In this document: piece after piece, positions 6,849 to 11,493 of the stretch | Layout: the number at the start of each line of letters is the position of its first letter | Position numbering within the stretch: the first letter of the stretch is position 1 | Source: JAUVYV01 sp964585535 | Lineage (GTDB): Bacteria; Planctomycetota; Phycisphaerae; Sedimentisphaerales; Anaerobacaceae | Assembly: GCA_964585535.1 (NCBI GenBank) | Contig: CAZPDW010000062.1 | Location: 1 to 11,493, forward strand | DNA length: 11,493 nt | Reading direction: 5' to 3' | Program-made: the position numbers and the translations under genes | Notes under the pieces: generated by a model | Told to the model about the DNA's origin: nothing | The model's database searches: none | Seen by the model: the letters and a program-made list of their open reading frames with translations, nothing else

Positions 6849-7556
6849 TCATTTCTCTTTGGTCGCCTTACTATCGTTGACATCACCGGCTTGGCCTTTG
6901 GCCGGCTTTTTCGTATCGGCCTTCTGTCCCTTTACCTTCTCTGTAATCTGACCAAGGCGCTCTTTGCCTTGCTCTGTCCTTTTCATCTTGCGTTGGTAAA
7001 GAGTGTTTTCCTTCTGCATAAGCTTATCAACCCGCTGCACCGTCTTCGTATCACCTTCCTGCTCGGCGAGCTCGCGAATCCTGTTCAGCCGGGCCACTCG
7101 CTTGCGGTGCTTCGCCTTTTCATATGTCGCCTGCTTTGCCGTCGCCGCCTGCTGCTTATGTTCCCCGCCTCGCCCTTTTGATTGCTCAACGCTCTTGGCT
7201 TTGGCCTTATTCCTGCCGACCTTTTTTTCTGCGAGCTTGCCTTTGGCCTCGCTCTTTCCCTTTGCCTCACTTGCCCTTTCACGCATCTTTTTCTGCAGTT
7301 GTTCTCTGCTCTGACGCACTCGTTTCCTTGCCTTCTCGCGAATCCGCTCACGCCGTTGTTTTTCGAGCCGCTGTTTTTCGTCTTTGCCTCCGGCCGGCCG
7401 TGCCGCCTCGGCCTTGTCGGTTTTCCCCTGCGCCTTAACTTCTGCATCACTTTTGCCCGCCCGAGTCCCGCCTCTACCCTTGCCCCGTGCAAAAACGCTG
7501 TCAAGAGCAGGCAAAACTACCAGCGCCACTGTTACAAAAATTATCACCTTTTTCAT
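6849..7556 (-). CDS. secreted, Lys/Arg-rich helical protein of unknown function
   Basis: A 235-residue protein. MKKVIIFVTVALVVLPALDSVFA is a textbook Sec signal peptide (cut about residue 20 to 24, after the VFA). The rest has no Cys or Trp and is dominated by Lys, Arg, Glu, Gln, Ala and Gly, so very basic overall. Residues 57-95 and 148-205 read as long charged helices or coiled coils (for example RLNRIRELAEQEGDTKTVQR, then VDKLMQKEN). The linker repeats SEAKGK twice (96-107). The frame is open to 7634, but the ATG at 7556 is chosen because it begins the signal peptide and has TAGGA at a normal distance. A TATAAT lies about 87 bases upstream. Similar alternating-charge exported proteins occur in planctomycetes, without known roles. 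Binding to acidic polymers (DNA, polysaccharide, phosphate) would fit the charge but is speculation. Confidence 0.75.
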   Translation of the reverse strand: MKKVIIFVTVALVVLPALDSVFARGKGRGGTRAGKSDAEVKAQGKTDKAEAARPAGGKDEKQRLEKQRRERIREKARKRVRQSREQLQKKMRERASEAKGKSEAKGKLAEKKVGRNKAKAKSVEQSKGRGGEHKQQAATAKQATYEKAKHRKRVARLNRIRELAEQEGDTKTVQRVDKLMQKENTLYQRKMKRTEQGKERLGQITEKVKGQKADTKKPAKGQAGDVNDSKATKEK

Positions 7557-7642
7557 AATACTATTTCCTAAATACTGAATTTCCTGCTTTGCCGCTCCAC
7601 CGCGGCGAACCAGACACCGAATCCGCTGGCTCAATGCCCCGT

Positions 7643-7648
7643 ATTATA
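7643..7648 (-). promoter_or_regulatory. -10 box (TATAAT on the minus strand) for the exported-protein operon
   Basis: A perfect TATAAT on the minus strand, with TTTCAG as the only candidate -35 at 17 bases. The start of transcription would be near 7636, giving a leader of about 80 nt. Inside the leader, GCCGC 7591-7595 pairs with GCGGC 7602-7606 as a small hairpin. Confidence 0.5.
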
Positions 7649-7847
7649 TACGCTTATCGGCTGTTCTGAAAAGCCGTTCAAAATATAAAGTTCCCGCCGA
7701 CGATACCAAAACCTTAAACTACCTCGCATCCTAAATCACGCAATTACCGCGATTGAGCCCCATTTCAAGCTCTTTGCTTCTAAAGTTCCGCCGCCGGCTG
7801 CCGATAAAACAATATGAAATTTTAACGTTTCAGTGGAGGCAATAATA

Positions 7848-8474
7848 ATGTTTTGTGCCGAGTGCGGAAACAAAATCGAAGAAAACGCAAACTTCTGCCC
7901 CCGGTGCGGAACACCCGCCAAAATTGATGTCCACCCTCCTGCCGCGCCCACAGGCGACAACACCCAGCCGGTTCTTACCATCAGGCCCGCATTCATCCCC
8001 TGGGTAACCGTCGCATCCATCATACCGCTGCAGTTATTTATGACATTGTTGGGCGGCGGCTTCTTCGGCGGATTTTCAATGTTCGGCGTAAAGGCCCTGA
8101 ACCTGCCACTGCCCGGCTGGTTCACTTTCGTCTTTTTCGGTCTGCTCTTCTTCCTCGGCATCCCCGTTCTCGTATACACTTCAAAAAAACGAACCTACTG
8201 CAAAACAGAATACGAATTTTATCCCGACCGGCTTGAGTACGCCGAGGGCTTCTGGGCCGTAGAGAACAAGACAATTAACTACAGAAGCATCACCGAAGCA
8301 AATCTCCGCCGAGGCGTCATCCAGCGAAAGTACGGCCTGGGCACTATTTATCTCGCCACGCCGGCCACCGGCATAGCACAGGGTCGTGCCGTCAGCGGCA
8401 TCAAAATCGAAGACATCCCGAACTGCGAGAAAATCTACAACACAATCCGGGAGCTAATCAACGCGAAACAGTAA
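7848..8474 (+). CDS. zinc-ribbon membrane protein with a C-terminal PH-like domain
   Basis: A 208-residue protein. The N-terminus MFCAECGNKIEENANFCPRC is a classic zinc ribbon with C3, C6, C17 and C20. A Pro-rich linker is followed by two hydrophobic segments at about 48-70 and 91-111, the second WFTFVFFGLLFFLGIPVLVY. The C-terminal part (about 115-205) starts TEYEFYPDRLEY and contains TINYRSITEA and GTIYLAT, the pattern of bacterial PH-like (bPH2/DUF304, YdbT-type) domains. The zinc ribbon and PH-like domain are thus probably both cytosolic, either side of a membrane hairpin. The frame opens at a GTG at 7833, but GGAGG at 7835-7839 sits 8 bases before the ATG at 7848, which fixes that start. 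It appears to be a single-gene unit between two minus-strand genes and ends at the terminator at 8517. The role is unknown. Confidence 0.82.
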   Translation: MFCAECGNKIEENANFCPRCGTPAKIDVHPPAAPTGDNTQPVLTIRPAFIPWVTVASIIPLQLFMTLLGGGFFGGFSMFGVKALNLPLPGWFTFVFFGLLFFLGIPVLVYTSKKRTYCKTEYEFYPDRLEYAEGFWAVENKTINYRSITEANLRRGVIQRKYGLGTIYLATPATGIAQGRAVSGIKIEDIPNCEKIYNTIRELINAKQ

Positions 8475-8516
8475 AGCCCTCGCTCGAAACAAGCAGCAAC
8501 GAAACTTACCGCACAT

Positions 8517-8551
8517 AAAAAAAAAGGCCCCGCAGTGCAGAGCCCTCTTTT
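8517..8551. terminator. bidirectional intrinsic terminator between convergent genes
   Basis: On the minus strand AGGGCTCTGC pairs with GCGGGGCCT (one bulged G, two G-U pairs) around a 3-base loop and is followed by nine T, ending the cold-shock message. Read on the plus strand, the same stem is followed by CTCTTTT and can serve the zinc-ribbon gene that stops at 8474. Confidence 0.85.
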
Positions 8552-8570
8552 CCTATCACATCAACATCGT

Positions 8571-8774
8571 TTACTTCGGGATTACGTTTACCGCGCAAGG
8601 TCCCTTTTTCCCCTCGCCGACCTCGAACTCAACCTTCTGACCCTCGTCAAGATTCGCGTACCCGCTCGTCTTAATCTCAGAGTGGTGCACAAACAAATCT
8701 GCACCTCCGTCGTCCGGAACGATAAACCCAAAACCCTTACTGCTGTTAAACCACTTTACTGTACCTGTACTCAC
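8571..8774 (-). CDS. cold-shock domain protein (CspA family)
   Basis: A 67-residue single-domain OB-fold protein that binds single-stranded RNA/DNA and acts as an RNA chaperone in the cytosol. It starts (M)STGTVKWFNSSKGFGFI. RNP1 is KGFGFI at 13-18 and RNP2 is LFVHHS at 27-32, and the end GPCAVNVIPK is the usual one (often GPQAxNV). The length matches the family. The frame is open upstream to 8867, but the GTG at 8774 is the true start: it begins the conserved domain and AAGGAG (8782-8787) lies 7 bases before it. A promoter about 100 bases upstream gives a long leader, typical for cold-regulated csp genes, so control through the leader is likely. It ends at a strong terminator. Confidence 0.96.
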   Translation of the reverse strand: MSTGTVKWFNSSKGFGFIVPDDGGADLFVHHSEIKTSGYANLDEGQKVEFEVGEGKKGPCAVNVIPK

Positions 8775-8942
8775 TACTTTTCTCCTTGGCCTTTTACCTG
8801 GCCGTAAATCTACTATTTGTCCCTCACATTTTTCAAGAGAATATCCCTGAGAGACGACAAGATACACTCAACTGACTTGCCATTATACCACATACCGCTA
8901 CGGACACCGCAACAAAAAAATCTAAAAATATTAAAAATTTAT
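8775..8942 (-). promoter_or_regulatory. csp promoter with AT-rich upstream element and about 100-nt leader
   Basis: On the minus strand a perfect TATAAT is at 8882-8887. The best -35 is TTGCGG (8907-8912), with a long 19-base spacer. Directly upstream, 8911-8942 is almost pure A/T with phased T-tracts, as in an UP element. Transcription would begin near 8875, leaving a leader of about 100 nt. In it, GGCC at 8800-8803 can pair with GGCC at 8788-8791 and form a small hairpin abutting the AAGGAG ribosome site, a possible temperature-sensitive element. Confidence 0.6.
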
Positions 8943-8997
8943 CCCCCCCCACCTTACGCACACCAACACCACTGTTAGACATTTTTTTGTCGGACGC

Positions 8998-9183
8998 TCA
9001 ATCTCGAATCTTCGCCCCCTCCGCCCTGCCTGCCTCAGCAAAGCTTCCCGCCTCAATTAACGAAATAACATTCGCCTTTGCCTGCTCGAGCCCAGCCGGC
9101 GTTGCCTGGGCACACGCTTGGCCTGCCCACGACAAAACAAATCCGGTAACGACAGCTAAGCAGACCCTCGCAAAACCCTGCAT
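8998..9183 (-). CDS. 61-residue exported peptide, possibly the remnant of a longer secreted protein
   Basis: The ATG at 9183 is preceded by GGAGGTGAT 4 bases away, among the strongest ribosome sites in the window, so translation is likely. Residues 1-26 (MQGFARVCLAVVTGFVLSWA, then GQACAQA) form a Sec signal peptide with a likely cut after CAQA or ACA. Only about 35 residues remain: AGLEQAKANVISLIEAGSFA, then EAGRAEGAKIRD. This helical segment resembles the first helix pair of the TPR-like secreted proteins common in planctomycetes, so the gene may be truncated by an early TGA. After the TGA the same frame stays open for 54 codons, but that stretch is low-complexity and runs through the csp promoter, so I do not treat it as lost coding sequence. 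The function is unknown. Confidence 0.55.
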   Translation of the reverse strand: MQGFARVCLAVVTGFVLSWAGQACAQATPAGLEQAKANVISLIEAGSFAEAGRAEGAKIRD

Positions 9184-9402
9184 ATTATCACCTCCGTTTC
9201 AATGGCAACCGCCGCCCGCTCCGTGCCGGCCCGTCTGGGGGTGCGCGCCATTCTCATATATTACTCAAACTTATCGCCTTCGGAATCAAAATTAACACAA
9301 CCGATTATTCGATGGTATTTTCTTATATCACATAAGATTCAACAAATCAAGCCCGTTTTCGGCAGACGGCAAAAAAATATCCACAATCCTTGTTAATTCC
9401 TG

Positions 9403-9449
9403 AAATCCGTGGTTGAGAAAATCAGTGTCAATTCGTGTGAATTCGTGGC
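9403..9449. repeat. degenerate 'atccgtgg...tcaattcgtgtgaattcgtgg' short repeat
   Basis: AATCCGTGGTTGAG is followed by AGTGTCAATTCGTG and TGAATTCGTGGC, where the 10-base unit (TCAATTCGTG / TGAATTCGTG) is repeated with one change. I recognise this as a widespread short intergenic repeat in environmental bacteria. ATCCGTGGTTG recurs at about 6342-6352 in the other large gap. Confidence 0.45.
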
Positions 9450-9458
9450 AAACTGCCC

Positions 9459-9476
9459 GGAATTTTTGCAAATTCC
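9459..9476. repeat. perfect 7-base hairpin
   Basis: GGAATTT (9459-9465) pairs with AAATTCC (9470-9476) around a TTGC loop. No T-run follows on either strand, so it is at best a weak terminator or a message-end structure for the minus-strand anti-sigma gene, about 113 bases past its stop. Confidence 0.45.
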
Positions 9477-9588
9477 CCCGTATTCGCACACATACTTAAG
9501 CTTTTATAATCACAAAGTTTAAGAGTACAGCAGTTTGGCTTGTGGTTGTTGCAGGTAAAATCGGTGTGATGTCGAGCAACGGGTTTGG

Positions 9589-10632
9589 CTACGGGGCCAG
9601 AAAGGCATCCGACTCGCAGGCGGGTAGCTCAACGCCCCTGTACCGCCGTGTATTCTGCAGTGTGAAGATATCGTCCATTGAAACACCTGCATGGCGGTTC
9701 TTCAGGAAGTTCACACAGCCGTCGCTGAACAGCACATTTTGCCCCCGACCGGCGTGGTTGCTGCTGTTGCTGTTCAGCAGCTTATCATTAACCACAACGC
9801 TGAATTTGCCCAGGAGATTGTTGGGGATGTTTGCGTTTTCAAAGATAGGGTTGAGGTCTGCGATTATGGGTTTTCTGCCGGTCAGAGCCGCAGGTGTTCT
9901 TCTGCAGTTTATTCGCAAGCTATAGGTAACAAATTTTCTGCCCGGGAAGTCATTGAGCAACTTGATAGTCGCAGGGGCTATCTGGAGAGTTTTGCGATTT
10001 CTTTTAGCCGGGCAGATGAACCTGCCGTCATCGACGTAACCGCCTTTGACCAGCAGCCACATCGGTCGTGTATTTGAGTGATTTTCAGGTCCCTGGTAGC
10101 CGAGTTTCCACCAGGGTGAGTTGACTGCGGTGGCGACCGCCGGCATCCTGTCGCCGTTGTCGGCCCTGTAATTGCTCATGCCCTGGAAAATACTGCCCAA
10201 CTGGGAAGCACATTGACTCTGCCAGTACCTTTGGTGTGTGTAGCTCGAGAGGACACGAAAGCCGGTAATTGCGGCAAAGCCGACTATTATAAAGACGGCG
10301 GCGGTAGCCAGCCGGCTGGCCAGGTCTCGCCAGAAGCCCCTGGAGCGTACTTTGTGTTTCTGTTCAGCGGCCAGTAGTGTTTCAAGATGCGTCTGGCTGG
10401 CGTGGACGGCCTGGGTGAAGCGCCAGATTGCCCCTTCGGCAAGCTCGTCGGGACAGGGCTCGGCGGCAATTGAATCAAGAGGAGAAAGGGAAGATTTAAG
10501 CTTTGTGTGCAGTTCAGCGGCCTGTTTATTAGAGAATATCAACTCCTGCGCCTGAGCGTTTTGCCGTTCGGATGTCAGCCCTATTGCGTAGTCGAAGATG
10601 AGCTGCTTTTGCCGGTCTGTTAGCGATATCAT
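9589..10632 (-). CDS. membrane anti-sigma-like protein with a pseudopilin/DUF1559-like extracytoplasmic domain
   Basis: A 347-residue protein in three parts. Residues 1-100 are cytosolic and helical: LIFDYAIGLTSERQNAQAQE, then AAELHTKLKSSL, like the N-terminal part of planctomycete anti-sigma factors; no HxxxCxxC zinc motif is seen. Residues 107-128 (RLATAAVFIIVGFAAITGFR) are one membrane span. The outer part (131-347) starts with a helix CASQLGSIFQGMSNYRADNG, then MWLLVKGGYVDDGRFICPAK and NHAGRGQNVLFSDGCVNFL. These match the helix, F-x-CP and H-x(9-10)-DG patterns of planctomycete pseudopilin-like/DUF1559 proteins, although the prepilin cleavage motif is absent. The start overlaps the stop of the ECF sigma gene (ATGA), so it is probably the cognate anti-sigma factor. 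Binding and inhibition of the sigma factor, and release by an outside signal, are inferred. Confidence 0.78.
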   Translation of the reverse strand: MISLTDRQKQLIFDYAIGLTSERQNAQAQELIFSNKQAAELHTKLKSSLSPLDSIAAEPCPDELAEGAIWRFTQAVHASQTHLETLLAAEQKHKVRSRGFWRDLASRLATAAVFIIVGFAAITGFRVLSSYTHQRYWQSQCASQLGSIFQGMSNYRADNGDRMPAVATAVNSPWWKLGYQGPENHSNTRPMWLLVKGGYVDDGRFICPAKRNRKTLQIAPATIKLLNDFPGRKFVTYSLRINCRRTPAALTGRKPIIADLNPIFENANIPNNLLGKFSVVVNDKLLNSNSSNHAGRGQNVLFSDGCVNFLKNRHAGVSMDDIFTLQNTRRYRGVELPACESDAFLAP

Positions 10633-11240
10633 TGAGCTTTCTTACTCCTTAGCGCTGCTTTAAAGTCTTTGGCAAATCGGCCGACCGCAGTGTGAAGCCG
10701 GCTCTTTACCGTGCCAATAGGTATACTTAAAACCTGGGCCATTTGTTTGTATGAAAATTTGTTAAAATAGGCCAAAATCAGAATTTCTCGCAGATTTTCC
10801 GGCATATCCGCTATAATCCGGCGTACACTCTCAGCGGTCTCATCCCTTTGCAGCTCTTCGTAAGGTCTCACCTCAGTGGCTGTCAGGACATTTAACGCAT
10901 CGTTGAACGACATCTCCTCGGGGCTGGTCATAGTGCCTATCGGTATGGCCGGCGTTCGCTGCATCTTGCGAAGTGCATCCTTGGCCTTGTTGGCGGCGAT
11001 TGTGAACAGCCAGGGGCGAAGCGGCCTGCTTGTATCGAAGCTGGCCTGGCTGGTATATAGCTGCAGCAGCGTCTCCTGGAAGACGTCCTCGACTAAGTCG
11101 TAGCGGTTGAGGAAGTTTCGCAGGAATGCATAAAGGCCGTTTTTGTATCGGTTGACGATTTCGCGAAAAGCACCTTCGTCGCCCGCCGCCGCCCGGCTGA
11201 GCAGTTCCGCATCGCTTAATTTTGCAAACTCTGACGTCAT
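10629..11240 (-). CDS. ECF-type RNA polymerase sigma factor (sigma-70 family)
   Basis: A 203-residue alternative sigma factor. Region 2 covers about 10-95: LSDAELLSRAAAGDEGAFRE, then DLVEDVFQETLLQLY and RPWLFTIAANKAKDALRK. A linker follows, then region 4 at about 140-195 with MPENLREILILAYFNKFSYK and GTVKSRLHTAVGRF, the DNA-reading helix-turn-helix. It should bind core polymerase and direct it to a small regulon, which usually includes its own promoter. I chose the ATG at 11240; a TTG at 11255 is also in frame, and neither has a clear Shine-Dalgarno, so initiation may be weak. It overlaps the anti-sigma-like gene by 4 bases, and the pair is probably transcribed together from the promoter at 11272-11299. 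Confidence 0.93.
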   Translation of the reverse strand: MTSEFAKLSDAELLSRAAAGDEGAFREIVNRYKNGLYAFLRNFLNRYDLVEDVFQETLLQLYTSQASFDTSRPLRPWLFTIAANKAKDALRKMQRTPAIPIGTMTSPEEMSFNDALNVLTATEVRPYEELQRDETAESVRRIIADMPENLREILILAYFNKFSYKQMAQVLSIPIGTVKSRLHTAVGRFAKDFKAALRSKKAQ

Positions 11241-11271
11241 TTGTTTAATCGCCAAAAAACCAGGGGTAAAG

Positions 11272-11299
11272 ACTATATTCCAAACGGCTTAAAAGCAAA
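11272..11299 (-). promoter_or_regulatory. candidate promoter for the sigma/anti-sigma operon
   Basis: On the minus strand TATAGT (11272-11277) is a good -10, with TTTGCT (11294-11299) as a weak -35 at 16 bases. Transcription would start near 11265, about 25 bases before the ATG. If the operon is autoregulated, an ECF-type promoter (often AAC at -35) would be expected instead, and I do not see a clear one. Confidence 0.4.
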
Positions 11300-11435
11300 A
11301 GGAAAACTTTTGCCGGCTGCAATTATGCCCCGCTGCGCGGCCTGACAAACGGCTGCGGCCGGCGAGAACCATTCGATTGCACTCGACGTCAACGGCTTCG
11401 TCTTCGCCTTCGGCTGAAAAATTTTCACTTTTTTC

Positions 11436-11493
11436 TTGACAAAGGGGCAACGGGTGGCGTAGATTGGGATTATGTAGCGCGATAAAGGAGGTG
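11436..11493 (+). promoter_or_regulatory. promoter and ribosome site of a + strand gene beyond the right edge
   Basis: TTGACA at 11436-11441 is a perfect -35, with TAGATT at 11460-11465 as the -10 (18-base spacer). Transcription would begin near 11472. AAAGGAGGTG at 11484-11493 is an excellent Shine-Dalgarno, so a coding start should lie within about 10 bases beyond the window. The gene is divergent from the sigma operon, with about 245 bases between the start codons. Confidence 0.75.

Larger units (their letters stand above)
9184..9588. other. 405-base intergenic gap between two minus-strand genes
   Basis: AT-rich, with no protein-like frame. The right part is the 3' flank of the anti-sigma gene and the left part is the upstream region of the 61-residue gene. 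On the minus strand a TAATAT near 9255 could serve as a -10 for the small gene, but no well-spaced -35 is clear. It holds the degenerate repeat at 9403-9449 and a perfect 7-base hairpin at 9459-9476, annotated separately. No convincing terminator with a T-run was found for the anti-sigma gene. Confidence 0.5.

Noticed and set aside
7003..7571. Overlapping plus-strand ORFs opposite the basic secreted protein gene
   Set aside because: They are Phe/Leu/Cys/Ser-rich antisense shadows of Lys/Arg/Glu codons and lack ribosome sites. The minus-strand frame has a signal peptide and Shine-Dalgarno.
8775..8867. N-terminal extension of the cold-shock protein to an ATG at 8867
   Set aside because: The extension lies in the leader, is unrelated to the family, and the GTG at 8774 has an ideal AAGGAG and begins the conserved domain.
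8836..8997. Read-through of the 61-residue gene for 54 more codons after the TGA
   Set aside because: The frame is open, but the product is low-complexity, includes a G8 run and T-tracts, and coincides with the csp promoter and leader.

Overview
The window looks like a chromosomal piece of a planctomycete, most likely of the Phycisphaerae/Sedimentisphaerales type. This is an inference, not a proven placement. The clues are a membrane anti-sigma-like protein whose C-terminal half resembles the pseudopilin/DUF1559-type domains abundant in that phylum, a small KKNIT...ELEKIEK lipoprotein, a large cytosolic PAS kinase, short operons on alternating strands, and decayed copies of short 'attcgtg'/'ctctgtg' intergenic repeats.

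Layout. Positions 1-1955 (+) hold the end of a pyrimidine operon: the 3' tail of pyrB (aspartate carbamoyltransferase), pyrC (class I dihydroorotase) and a NYN/YacP-type RNase-like gene that starts 3 bases after the pyrC stop. Positions 2027-5874 (+) hold a two-component pair with a 4-base ATGA overlap: a six-PAS soluble histidine kinase and its NarL/FixJ-type response regulator. Positions 5875-6548 carry no convincing gene. They do contain a TATAAT box, several inverted repeats and a hairpin followed by a T-rich run, which together look like a possible small RNA or a long 3' UTR.

Positions 6549-7556 (-) hold two exported proteins, a secreted Lys/Arg-rich helical protein followed by a small lipoprotein, behind a TATAAT promoter. 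Position 7848 starts a + strand zinc-ribbon/two-TM/PH-like membrane protein. It converges on a minus-strand cold-shock protein gene, with a bidirectional terminator between them. The cold-shock gene has a GTG start, a strong Shine-Dalgarno and a leader of about 100 nt. Next comes a 61-residue exported peptide (-) with a near-perfect Shine-Dalgarno and no recognisable domain. After a 405-base gap, an ECF sigma factor and its membrane anti-sigma-like partner lie on the minus strand with an ATGA overlap. The right edge holds a promoter and Shine-Dalgarno for a + strand gene just outside the window.

The genes form three functional blocks: de novo pyrimidine synthesis plus an RNA-degradation-type protein; intracellular sensing (PAS kinase to LuxR-type regulator); and envelope or stress functions (sigma/anti-sigma pair, cold-shock protein, exported charged proteins). 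I saw no CRISPR array, insertion sequence, rRNA or intact tRNA. The less ordinary items are the anti-sigma/pseudopilin-like fusion, the recent in-frame duplication of a 128-codon PAS module, and the structured intergenic region at 5977-6168.
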